Assembly: GCA_003162115.1 (NCBI GenBank) | Contig: PMMV01000029.1 | Coordinates: forward strand, 17,470 to 23,475 | DNA: 6,006 nucleotides | Source: Methanobacterium sp. | Lineage (GTDB): Archaea > Methanobacteriota > Methanobacteria > Methanobacteriales > Methanobacteriaceae | Direction of reading: 5' to 3' | Shown here: positions 1-5,886 of the stretch, one piece after another | Layout of the letters: every line of letters starts with the position of its first letter | Position numbering within the stretch: position 1 is the stretch's first letter | The notes under the pieces: model-generated | Databases searched by the model: none | What the model was told of the DNA's origin: nothing | The model's input: only the letters and a program-made list of their open reading frames with translations | Translations under genes and position numbers: made by a program

Positions 1-312
1 GGTTATCCACTAACAATTGGAGATTGTGTGTCAGTTGGACACGCAGCTGTTCTACATGGTTGTACAGTTGAAGATAACTGTCTCATCGGAATGAATGCAA
101 CTGTGCTAAATGGTACAACCATAAAGAAAAACAGTATAGTTGGTGCAGGAGCTGTAGTGACAGAGGGCCATGATTTCCCAAAAAAAAGTCTGATACTCGG
201 AGTACCAGCAAAATTTGTTAGAACACTTCAAGAAGATGAAATAAAAATTATAAAAAATAATGCCATCAACTATGCTAAAATGGCAAGAAATAGAGTGATT
301 AAAAATGATTAA
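1..312 (+). CDS. Gamma-carbonic-anhydrase-like hexapeptide-repeat protein (5' end missing)
   Basis: The frame is open from base 1, so the gene starts before the window; 103 residues and the TAA stop are visible. The first 55 or so residues are left-handed beta-helix hexapeptide repeats (VSVGHAA, VLHGCT, VEDNCL, IGMNAT, VLNGTT, VGAGAV), followed by the family's LGVPAKFVR turn and a C-terminal helix. Two histidines five residues apart (visible residues 14 and 19, in GHAAVLHG) match two of the three metal-ligand histidines of gamma carbonic anhydrases; the third would lie upstream. Known family members hydrate CO2 or are catalytically silent relatives (YrdA/PaaY/ferripyochelin-binding-protein-like), so activity cannot be called from this fragment. 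An internal GTG at 28 is not a start because repeat sequence continues before it. The gene overlaps hisC by 8 bases, implying cotranscription and coupled translation. It could also be annotated as an acyltransferase-like protein. Confidence 0.88.
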   Translation, partial: GYPLTIGDCVSVGHAAVLHGCTVEDNCLIGMNATVLNGTTIKKNSIVGAGAVVTEGHDFPKKSLILGVPAKFVRTLQEDEIKIIKNNAINYAKMARNRVIKND

Positions 313-1423
313 CCCAAGTAAAGTAGTAAAAAAGCTTGATCCATACGTTCCTGGTAGGTCTATTGAAGAAATAGCTTCTAATTATGGTTTAGACTCTAAA
401 AAAATAATAAAACTAGGTTCAAATGAGAATCCATTTGGACCATCTCCGTCTGCAGTTGAAGCTCTTAAAAAGAATCTTCAACAGATAAGTCAATATCCTG
501 AATCAAATTTAAATAATTTAATCAAAGATGTTGCATCATATTCTGGAGTTTCACCATCGAATGTTATTTTAGGTGGAGATGGTGCTGATGAAATACTCGA
601 CGTTTTAGGAAAAACTTTTATTGAACCGGGAGATGAGTTTATAGTTCCCATTCCTGGTTACATGTACTACGAGTACACACTTACAATCCAAGGCGCTGTA
701 CCTGTATATGCCAATTGGGATGTACCATCGAATACTTTAGATGTTAACTCAGTTATCAAAGCAATAAATCCAAAAACCAAGCTAATATTCCTTTGTACAC
801 CAAACAACCCTACAGGCGGTTTAATAAGTAGAGAAGATATAATAAATGTCCTTGAAAGTACAAATGCAGTTGTAGTAGTTGATGAAGCATATTATGAATT
901 TTCCGGTGTTAACAACATTGACCTTCTAAATGAATATAAAAACCTATTCATACTCAGAACATTTTCCAAAGTGCTGGGACTTGCAGGTATGAGAATAGGC
1001 TATGGACTATCAAATCCCGAGATTATAAAATATATGTACCGTGTCAAGCCAGTTTTCAGTCTCACAAAATTATCTGAAGTAGCCGCAACCGCAACGCTCC
1101 ATGATAAGGATTACATCAAAAAATCAACTGAGTTGATCGTCGAAAGCAGAGAATTTCTGTTCAAATCATTGTCAAAATTCAAAAATCTGAAGGTTTACGA
1201 GTCAAAAGCTAATTATATACTAGTAGATGTCCGAGAAACTAGATTTACTGCACAGGAATTAAGTGAAAGACTCATACAAAAGGGAATAATTGTTAGAGAC
1301 TGCACTTCTTTTAAGGGACTTGATGAGTACTGGATCAGGGTCAGTGTCGGTACGTTAGATGAAGATATAGAATTTATAAAAATTCTTAAAGAAATAATTT
1401 TCATGAAGATCAAAAAAAGTTAA
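305..1423 (+). CDS. hisC: Histidinol-phosphate aminotransferase
   Basis: This PLP enzyme (fold type I, class I/II aminotransferase) exchanges the amino group between histidinol phosphate and glutamate/2-oxoglutarate in histidine biosynthesis in the cytoplasm. The 372-residue protein is of usual family length and complete. Visible motifs are SNENPFG (39-45), Tyr64 in QYP, the GGDGADE phosphate-binding turn (90-96), PNNPTG (167-171 region), Asp193 in VDEAYYEF, the Schiff-base lysine Lys222 in TFSK, Arg230 in the GMRIGYG segment, and Arg345 in WIRVSVG that would bind the substrate carboxylate/phosphate side. The ATG at 305 lies inside the end of the preceding gene (ATGATTAA overlap), with a partial ribosome binding site GTGAT at 295-299. 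In some archaea HisC-like enzymes also serve other aminotransferase reactions, so side activity on aromatic substrates is possible. No other his gene is in the window, so histidine genes look scattered. Confidence 0.95.
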   Translation: MINPSKVVKKLDPYVPGRSIEEIASNYGLDSKKIIKLGSNENPFGPSPSAVEALKKNLQQISQYPESNLNNLIKDVASYSGVSPSNVILGGDGADEILDVLGKTFIEPGDEFIVPIPGYMYYEYTLTIQGAVPVYANWDVPSNTLDVNSVIKAINPKTKLIFLCTPNNPTGGLISREDIINVLESTNAVVVVDEAYYEFSGVNNIDLLNEYKNLFILRTFSKVLGLAGMRIGYGLSNPEIIKYMYRVKPVFSLTKLSEVAATATLHDKDYIKKSTELIVESREFLFKSLSKFKNLKVYESKANYILVDVRETRFTAQELSERLIQKGIIVRDCTSFKGLDEYWIRVSVGTLDEDIEFIKILKEIIFMKIKKS

Positions 1424-1456
1424 ATTCAATTCATATATTAATAGGAAAGAAAAATC

Positions 1457-2191
1457 ATGAATTCATTAACTCTTGAAAAATATGATACCATTAAAATAGG
1501 TGGAGTGCTTGTCTCATCACTCGAATTTCCAGGTAAAATGTCGCTGGTCATCTTCACTGCAGGATGCATGCTCCGCTGTCCTTACTGTCATAATCCAGGG
1601 ATTATTGAAGGTGGAAAATCACAGAAAATCACAGACATATACAGGGAAATAGATGATTCACTTGATTTCATAGACAGTGTTGTTTTAACTGGTGGAGAAC
1701 CTCTGATCCAGAAAGAAGAAATTTTTAAAATTTTAAAGTACTGTAAAACACATCAACTTGACGTTAAACTCGACACCAATGGCTACTACCCCGATAAACT
1801 TGAAGATCTGTTGTATCTTGTGGATTATGTTGCACTTGACATTAAAGCCCCATTCAATAAATATGAAGAAGTTACTGGTGCAGATATTGGGGAAAATGTA
1901 CGAAAGAGTATGGAAATATGTTCAAAATTTCCTGAAATCTATTTAGAATGCAGAACAACCTATGTACCAGGACTTATGGTTCCTGAGGATGTTGTTGATA
2001 TTGCAAAGGATATTCATTGTGATGTCTACACTATACAACAATTCAGAAACAAAACAGTTCTTGATGAAAAGCTAAAAGAAACCCCAAGTCCTTCCAGAAA
2101 AGAACTTGTTGAAATTGCAGAATCAGTGCGACCATTTCAAAAAAAGATAAAAATAAAAACCTCAGAATTTGGAGATGAAATTATTAAATAA
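1457..2191 (+). CDS. Radical SAM activating enzyme, anaerobic ribonucleotide reductase activase-like (NrdG2 type)
   Basis: The 244-residue protein is a radical SAM enzyme of the PflA/NrdG activase group. Cys37, Cys41 and Cys44 form the CX3CX2C motif that holds the [4Fe-4S] cluster, followed by the typical HNP. The SAM-binding GGEP is at 79-82, LDTNG at 105-109 and DIKAP at 128-132. The N-terminal pattern (FPGKMSLVIFTAGC) is that of the NrdG2 subgroup, generally annotated as anaerobic ribonucleoside-triphosphate reductase activating protein, which would install the glycyl radical on NrdD. No glycyl-radical enzyme gene is adjacent, so the true partner is not shown here. The gene follows hisC after 33 bases and is probably in the same transcript; a weak AGGA (1443-1446) lies 10 bases before the ATG. 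The class assignment is firm and the substrate is an inference from family naming. Confidence 0.9.
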   Translation: MNSLTLEKYDTIKIGGVLVSSLEFPGKMSLVIFTAGCMLRCPYCHNPGIIEGGKSQKITDIYREIDDSLDFIDSVVLTGGEPLIQKEEIFKILKYCKTHQLDVKLDTNGYYPDKLEDLLYLVDYVALDIKAPFNKYEEVTGADIGENVRKSMEICSKFPEIYLECRTTYVPGLMVPEDVVDIAKDIHCDVYTIQQFRNKTVLDEKLKETPSPSRKELVEIAESVRPFQKKIKIKTSEFGDEIIK

Positions 2192-2225
2192 TATTTAGTA
2201 TTAAAAAATAGATTTACCAAAATTC

Positions 2226-2239
2226 TTAAATTAATTTAA
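2226..2239. repeat. 14-bp AT-only palindrome in the gap before the ASCH-TPR gene
   Basis: TTAAATTAATTTAA is a perfect palindrome in the 70-base gap between the radical SAM gene and the ASCH-TPR gene. It could be part of a promoter or a protein-binding site, but in sequence this AT-rich such palindromes arise by chance. I see no clear TATA box at the right distance from the ribosome binding site at 2250, so transcription may simply read through from upstream. Confidence 0.3.
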
Positions 2240-2249
2240 TTAAACTAAT

Positions 2250-2254
2250 GGAGG
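2250..2254 (+). promoter_or_regulatory. Strong ribosome binding site (GGAGG) that points to an ATA start codon
   Basis: GGAGG is a good match to the archaeal anti-Shine-Dalgarno sequence. It ends 7 bases before an ATA codon at 2262, which is in frame with the ASCH domain. The ATG at 2248 just before it opens only a four-codon frame (stop at 2260-2262), so the site most likely serves a start at 2262. Confidence 0.6.
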
Positions 2255-2261
2255 GTTCCTA

Positions 2262-3395
2262 ATACCAATATTACTCTTTGGAAGCCGTCACGTTGAACTT
2301 ATAACAGGTAAAAAAACAGCTACCATCCGGAAACTTTGGAAAAAACCACTTTCTCCCGGCGATAGATTGCACTGCTACTGGAATCTCGTTTCAAAAGAAC
2401 GTAAAAAATTATTTGAAGCCAAAGTTACGGATGTGGAAGTTGTTAAATTTGGGGAACTAATTAAAAATGATTCCCTAGCACATGAAGAAGGATATTCAAA
2501 TGCTAAAGAACTTGAATCCGATTTCAGAAAGATCTACCCAGAAGATACTACTGATTCATCTTTATTTCAAGTTATACGATTTAAAAAACTACCAATTGAA
2601 GATTGGGAAGGTAAAAAAATAGATGAAAAATCTATGATAACCAAGAGGGCAGACATACTTTTTGATGTTGGTAAATTCAATAAATCTGTTGTATGTTACA
2701 CTGCAGCATTAAAATTCGATCCAAACGATGTTTACCTTCTAAACAAAAAAGGAGACAATCTTTCGCGTCTAGGAAGATTTGATGAGGCTATTGAATGTTA
2801 TGATAAAGCCATTAAGCTTGATAACCAAAATGAATACATTTACAACAACAAGGCTATAGCCCTTTTAAATTCAAACCAGCCTGAAAAAGCCCTTAGGTGC
2901 AGTGATAAAGCAATGAAAATTAACGACAAAAATGAATTTGTTCTCTACTGGAGAGGATTCATCATGGAGATGCTTGGAAAGTTCAATTCAGCTCTTGAAT
3001 GTTACGATAAGATTTTAGAAATAAACCCCGAAGATCCTGATGTCTGGAATGCAAAAGGGAATATACTCTCAGAACTAGAACATACTGAAGAAGCACTTTT
3101 TTGTTATGAAAAAGCTTTAGAACTCTGTCTTGAGGAACCTCCTGACTCAGCTATGTGGAACCGTAAAGGAAATGCTCTAATGGAATTAGGAAGATTTAAA
3201 GAGGCTCTTCACTGCTATGATGAGGCTTTAGCTATGGAAAATGATAACGATGCATTTATATGTAATAAAGGAGTTGCATTTTTAGAATTAAATAGTTATA
3301 ATAAGGCAATTGAATGTTTCAGAAGAGCTCTGGTTATAAATCCGTCCAATGAAGATGCTAGAATACTTAAAGATGAATGTCTTGAAAACCTATAG
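2262..3395 (+). CDS. ASCH-domain and TPR-repeat protein, likely non-canonical ATA start
   Basis: Read from the ATA at 2262, this is a 377-residue protein. Residues 1 to about 110 form an ASCH domain (PUA-related, predicted RNA binding) with LLFGSRHVELI and the family signature GKKTATIR (residues 16-23), then GDRLHCYW and a closing FQVIRFKKL strand. A short linker leads to seven TPR repeats from about residue 126 to 360; the conserved Gly/Ala positions are 34 residues apart except for a three-residue insertion between repeats 5 and 6. TPRs mediate protein-protein contacts. No ATG, GTG or TTG occurs in frame between the stop at 2241-2243 and a TTG at 2367; starting at 2367 would remove the ASCH signature and the first strands, so it is unlikely. 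Automatic annotation would probably report a 342-residue protein from 2367. Alternatives are a start-codon mutation or a one-base sequencing deletion linking the ATG at 2248 to this frame. Function unknown; the two domains suggest an RNA-linked adaptor. Confidence 0.82.
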   Translation: MPILLFGSRHVELITGKKTATIRKLWKKPLSPGDRLHCYWNLVSKERKKLFEAKVTDVEVVKFGELIKNDSLAHEEGYSNAKELESDFRKIYPEDTTDSSLFQVIRFKKLPIEDWEGKKIDEKSMITKRADILFDVGKFNKSVVCYTAALKFDPNDVYLLNKKGDNLSRLGRFDEAIECYDKAIKLDNQNEYIYNNKAIALLNSNQPEKALRCSDKAMKINDKNEFVLYWRGFIMEMLGKFNSALECYDKILEINPEDPDVWNAKGNILSELEHTEEALFCYEKALELCLEEPPDSAMWNRKGNALMELGRFKEALHCYDEALAMENDNDAFICNKGVAFLELNSYNKAIECFRRALVINPSNEDARILKDECLENL

Positions 3396-3424
3396 AAAAG
3401 AGTTAATATTACACCCTCATAACT

Positions 3425-3434
3425 ATATTTATAA
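3425..3434 (+). promoter_or_regulatory. Probable TATA box for the OB-fold membrane protein gene
   Basis: TATTTATAAA lies in the 108-base gap after the ASCH-TPR gene. An archaeal TATA box here would place the transcript start near 3455, giving a leader of roughly 50 bases. The gap otherwise shows no structure I can name. The downstream small CBM48 gene could share this transcript. Confidence 0.45.
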
Positions 3435-3503
3435 ATTAATGTTGAACTTGGACTAATAAAGTCATTTCAGGGTTTAAGTAATTATAGAAAATGTGGTTTT
3501 TTT

Positions 3504-4178
3504 ATGTGGGAAAAATTCGAATGGGCTTATGAATGGTTTTTAAATCAAACCAATCCGGTTAAAATAGGAATTGGCCTTGGAGCATTTTTACTTATTATCT
3601 TAATTATCTTTTTCACATTAAGTCTTGTTTTCCCGAGCGATACACCACTTACAGGCGATGCACTAGAAAAATATAAGGCATCATGTAATATCATTAGTTT
3701 CCAGGAGTTAATAAGCGATGTGAATAAATATAATGGTCAACATTTTAAATTTACAGGACAGATAGATCAGATAAATGAAAACAATGGAAGAACCGAAATA
3801 TTGTTGGCTGTTACACAAGTAAACGGAGTTTGGTCAAGTTCTGATCTGATATTTGTAACTTATAAAGCCCAAACAACGTTTAAAAAGGGTGATGTAATTA
3901 CTGTTTATGGTGATGTATCTGGAACATATAACTACATATCAGCTTCACTTGGAAACCTAAATCTTGTAAAAATAACGGCCAGATACATTGAGTTAACACC
4001 AAATACGGCTCCAGTATTAGTTCCTGTCCCATTTACAAGTCCTGAAACTAACAATACAAATACCACAAATTCATCTGGATCACTAAATTCAACTAATAAT
4101 AGTAATTCAACAAATCCAACCAACGTACCAACCAATTCAAATCCATCTCCAACTACTTCTAATGGACAGCCAGTATAA
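3504..4178 (+). CDS. Membrane-anchored protein with OB-fold-like domain and Asn/Thr/Ser-rich tail
   Basis: This 224-residue protein has a short N-terminal segment rich in aromatic residues (1-16), one hydrophobic membrane helix (about 21-43), a globular domain (about 60-165) and a low-complexity tail (about 178-224). The globular part (ISFQELISDVNKYNGQHFKF, then TGQI ... GDVITVYGDVSGTYNYIS) has the beta-strand pattern of the small OB-fold domains seen in many uncharacterised bacterial and archaeal surface proteins. The helix has no lipobox or obvious cleavage site, so it is probably a membrane anchor with the domain outside the cell. The tail holds six N-X-S/T sequons (Asn 183, 186, 189, 195, 198, 201) and many prolines, which suggests an N-glycosylated, cell-wall-spanning linker. 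The ATG at 3504 is followed directly by the domain layout expected; its ribosome binding site is weak. No specific function can be given. Confidence 0.82.
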   Translation: MWEKFEWAYEWFLNQTNPVKIGIGLGAFLLIILIIFFTLSLVFPSDTPLTGDALEKYKASCNIISFQELISDVNKYNGQHFKFTGQIDQINENNGRTEILLAVTQVNGVWSSSDLIFVTYKAQTTFKKGDVITVYGDVSGTYNYISASLGNLNLVKITARYIELTPNTAPVLVPVPFTSPETNNTNTTNSSGSLNSTNNSNSTNPTNVPTNSNPSPTTSNGQPV

Positions 4179-4225
4179 TAAAATTCTTCTATGTATCAAA
4201 ACAAATTTAGACAAAAAAAGGTGTT

Positions 4226-4233
4226 AGGTGATT
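4226..4233 (+). promoter_or_regulatory. Strong ribosome binding site AGGTGATT for the CBM48 gene
   Basis: AGGTGATT closely matches the methanogen anti-Shine-Dalgarno core and ends four bases before the ATG at 4238. It fixes the start of the small gene and is the best ribosome binding site in the window. Confidence 0.8.
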
Positions 4234-4237
4234 TAAA

Positions 4238-4552
4238 ATGGTTGATCTAGGCTACACCATTAAAGGAGATAAAGTTAAATTTATTTATAAGGGATTCGCT
4301 GAAAAAGAAGTTCAGGTGGTTGGAAATTTTATGGGATGGTCTGAAAATGATCCTATCTGGAAAATGCAATATAATCCTGATAATTACAATTGGGAATTGG
4401 AAATGTCGATAAGCCAGATTAAAAGTGGAATAACTGGTGATTTTTATGAATTTACCTTTTTAGTCGATGGTGAATGGATAGATGCCGATAAAACCGCTCC
4501 AAACCTTAATTTTTGTCCAGGTTATGGTTACAGGTATTTATTGAAGATTTGA
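4238..4552 (+). CDS. Small stand-alone glycogen-binding (CBM48/AMPK-beta-like) protein
   Basis: The 104-residue protein is essentially one early-set beta-sandwich of the CBM48/AMPK beta-subunit glycogen-binding type. The diagnostic run is VQVVGNFMGW (25-34), then Trp41, Trp52 opening a strand (NWELEMSI), YEFTFLVDGEWIDAD (70-84) and the terminal Asn/Pro-rich turn before a last strand. Trp34 and Trp52 are in positions that contact sugar in known CBM48 domains, but the usual lysine before the FLVDG-type strand (YKF in AMPK-beta) is Glu71 here, so sugar binding is not assured. It has no catalytic domain, signal peptide or membrane segment, so it is probably cytoplasmic. It follows the OB-fold gene after 59 bases without a clear promoter and converges with the minus-strand gene. 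Known relatives are domains of glycogen branching and debranching enzymes and AMPK beta; the stand-alone form may act as a targeting or sensing subunit, which is inference. Confidence 0.85.
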   Translation: MVDLGYTIKGDKVKFIYKGFAEKEVQVVGNFMGWSENDPIWKMQYNPDNYNWELEMSISQIKSGITGDFYEFTFLVDGEWIDADKTAPNLNFCPGYGYRYLLKI

Positions 4553-4594
4553 GGATACTAATTTAATAAATATTTTCAAAATTTAAATCTTCAA
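4541..4594. repeat. Inverted repeat formed by the ends of two convergent genes
   Basis: TTGAAGATTT at 4541-4550 and AAATCTTCAA at 4585-4594 are perfect 10-base inverted repeats; with two G-U pairs the stem extends to 13 pairs (4541-4553 with 4582-4594) around a 28-base loop. Each arm encodes the last residues Leu-Lys-Ile of its gene. As RNA the structure could form in either transcript if it reads through. It could act as a bidirectional end-of-transcript or 3'-stabilising hairpin, but there is no T-run just after either arm, so a classic terminator is not supported. Confidence 0.5.
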
Positions 4595-5755
4595 AAAGCC
4601 CTGTGGAGCCAATGTGGTTGCCAGCATAACAGTATTAATATCCTGGTGATTAATCCAATTTCTTGTCTTCCTATTTTTTTTATCCATCCAGAATTTTTCT
4701 ATCATAACTCCAACATCCATATACGATTTAAGATCGTTAAATCGATTATTCAATGAATTTTTAATAGAAGATTCATGATTATTCCCGATTAACTCGATCA
4801 TGATTCCTAGTCCCTTAATACCTATTGAAAGACCTAATTCTCTGAATGCCAGACGATATTCAGCAGGAACATCCATTGGATTATCACCAATGTAAGATCT
4901 AAGACCTACAATGGATGAATCTAAAACCATTTCCAACAGTTTTAAGTGGTTTAAACCATCTTTCATAATTAATTGGGTTATCCTCATAGCATCAATTAGT
5001 AGTCCACCTATTCCAAGTGGATCATTAGTTATCAACGATAATCCCTGGCATATATCTTTCATTTCTTCGATCTCACGTTTAAGTGGGGATTCAGTTGATT
5101 CAATTAAACCTAGATTCTTCATCCCATTTTGGATCTCGTTGTAAGTTATATATCCATCTAGAGGATCATGCTGCCCCATGGAAGGAATTAATGGACGTTT
5201 AAGATCAATGCTCATTTTCCAGTACATCCTCTTTCTAGCGCCGGGATATGGTACATACGTAAAATGTGATTGGGCTGTTTTTGCCAATTCTAATGCCCAT
5301 TTGATGTATTTAATATCACCAGTGACCAATGACGTGTTGTTCAACGAGTGCATCCACTTAGTGAGGTAGTGATAGTATTGTCCATCCCTTTCCCATTCTT
5401 GCCGCTCATTAAATGGTTCATTGGGCATGCGTTCATTTATATCTTTGCCTATACGTAACCCTGCTTGGGTTGGATGATTTTCACCTTCATATGTATCAAG
5501 ACCACTGATCCAGCCAATTTTTGGATTATCTGTACGATATTTTCCAAGTATGTGATGGACTTGGTCAACTAATTTGAGTGCTAGATCTAAATATTTTTTC
5601 TCGTCCATACGATTGTAGAGTTCTAAATAGTTACATACTGCAAATGCATCGGTCCATAAATAACGTTTAGGATTTGGGATTTCCGGTTCAAGTCCGGTGA
5701 TATTTGCAAATTGCTCCATGAACTCAATTACATGGCTGATAGTATTTTGATCCAT
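4583..5755 (-). CDS. Conserved protein of unknown function, probable alpha/alpha-barrel (six-hairpin-like) fold
   Basis: This 390-residue protein is mostly paired amphipathic helices, with no signal peptide or membrane segment, so it is probably cytoplasmic. Motif-dense blocks alternate with helices: RYLWTDAFAVCNYLEL (31-46), GWISGLD (81-87), HPTQAGLRIGK (94-104), DGQYYHYLTKWMHSL (124-138), KRMYWKMSIDLKRPL (175-189) and SMGQHDPLDG (192-201). Such Trp/Asp/His-rich loops at the ends of helix pairs resemble the active-site rim of six-hairpin glycosidases and related alpha/alpha toroids. I recall similar uncharacterised proteins in many bacteria and archaea, but no reaction is known to me. Asp36, Asp87, Asp124, Asp184 and His196 are candidate polar pocket residues. 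The ATG at 5755 is the first possible start, since an in-frame stop lies at 5765-5767; no ribosome binding site is visible. It diverges from an ArsR-like regulator and converges with the CBM48 gene, which weakly favours a sugar-related role. Confidence 0.85.
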   Translation of the reverse strand: MDQNTISHVIEFMEQFANITGLEPEIPNPKRYLWTDAFAVCNYLELYNRMDEKKYLDLALKLVDQVHHILGKYRTDNPKIGWISGLDTYEGENHPTQAGLRIGKDINERMPNEPFNERQEWERDGQYYHYLTKWMHSLNNTSLVTGDIKYIKWALELAKTAQSHFTYVPYPGARKRMYWKMSIDLKRPLIPSMGQHDPLDGYITYNEIQNGMKNLGLIESTESPLKREIEEMKDICQGLSLITNDPLGIGGLLIDAMRITQLIMKDGLNHLKLLEMVLDSSIVGLRSYIGDNPMDVPAEYRLAFRELGLSIGIKGLGIMIELIGNNHESSIKNSLNNRFNDLKSYMDVGVMIEKFWMDKKNRKTRNWINHQDINTVMLATTLAPQGFLKI

Positions 5756-5800
5756 TTTTTTGGTTTAAATATTCTTTCTGTTAAGTAATACGATTAATAT

Positions 5801-5808
5801 TTATATGT
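5801..5808 (-). promoter_or_regulatory. Probable TATA box for the minus-strand gene
   Basis: On the minus strand this reads ACATATAA, about 46 bases before the ATG at 5755. An archaeal transcript would then start near 5777-5780, leaving a leader of about 22-25 bases with no ribosome binding site. Other AT-rich stretches in the gap could serve instead. Confidence 0.5.
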
Positions 5809-5834
5809 CATTGAAAATTAATAATTCTTTCGAG

Positions 5835-5864
5835 ATTTTTAAAAATTTATATAAATTTATAAAT
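5835..5864. repeat. Run of three AT palindromes in the divergent promoter region
   Basis: Three overlapping perfect palindromes sit end to end: ATTTTTAAAAAT (5835-5846), AAATTTATATAAATTT (5843-5858) and ATTTATAAAT (5855-5864). They lie midway between the two divergent starts and include a second TATA-like element (TTTATATAA, 5846-5854). They could be TATA/BRE elements, a regulator-binding site or a site for chromatin proteins such as archaeal histones. AT-only composition makes chance formation likely, so the role is unproven. Confidence 0.4.
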
Positions 5865-5870
5865 AGAAAA

Positions 5871-5878
5871 GTATATAA
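5871..5878 (+). promoter_or_regulatory. Probable TATA box for the ArsR-like gene, near-leaderless transcript
   Basis: GTATATAA is centred about 29 bases before the ATG at 5904. Archaeal transcription usually starts around 25-30 bases downstream of the TATA centre, so the mRNA would begin at or only a few bases before the start codon. This agrees with the lack of any ribosome binding site upstream of 5904. Confidence 0.55.
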
Positions 5879-5886
5879 GCATATAC
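5871..5886. promoter_or_regulatory. Candidate operator overlapping the ArsR-like gene's TATA box
   Basis: GTATAT and ATATAC form a perfect 6-base inverted repeat around a 4-base spacer (AAGC). A direct repeat GCATATA occurs at 5879-5885 and 5887-5893. A dimeric winged-helix protein bound here would block the TATA box, giving autorepression. Position and symmetry support this; no experiment or conserved-site comparison is available. Confidence 0.35.

Noticed and set aside
28..312. GTG at 28 as the start of the first gene
   Set aside because: The frame is open to base 1 and the residues before 28 (GYPLTIGDC) continue the hexapeptide-repeat pattern, so the gene is cut by the window edge.
1213..1413. 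Minus-strand open frame of 66 codons within hisC
   Set aside because: It is a shadow of the well-supported hisC coding sequence, with no domain-like sequence.
2248..2262. ATG at 2248 as the start of the ASCH-TPR gene or of a leader peptide
   Set aside because: It is out of frame with the ASCH domain and reaches a stop after four codons. The GGAGG lies inside it rather than before it.
2367..3395. TTG at 2367 as the start of the ASCH-TPR gene
   Set aside because: It would delete the GKKTATIR signature and the first strands of the ASCH domain, and no ribosome binding site precedes it.
3932..4135. Minus-strand open frame opposite the Asn/Thr-rich tail
   Set aside because: Its Val/Leu-rich sequence is the complement of the low-complexity AAT/ACA/CCA codons and shows no ribosome binding site.
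4553..4582. Classic T-run terminator between the convergent genes
   Set aside because: The gap is AT-rich but has no T-run of five or more after either hairpin arm, so only the inverted repeat is reported.
4911..5369. Two plus-strand open frames opposite the minus-strand gene
   Set aside because: They lie fully inside a long gene with strong family-like motifs and have no recognisable sequence of their own.
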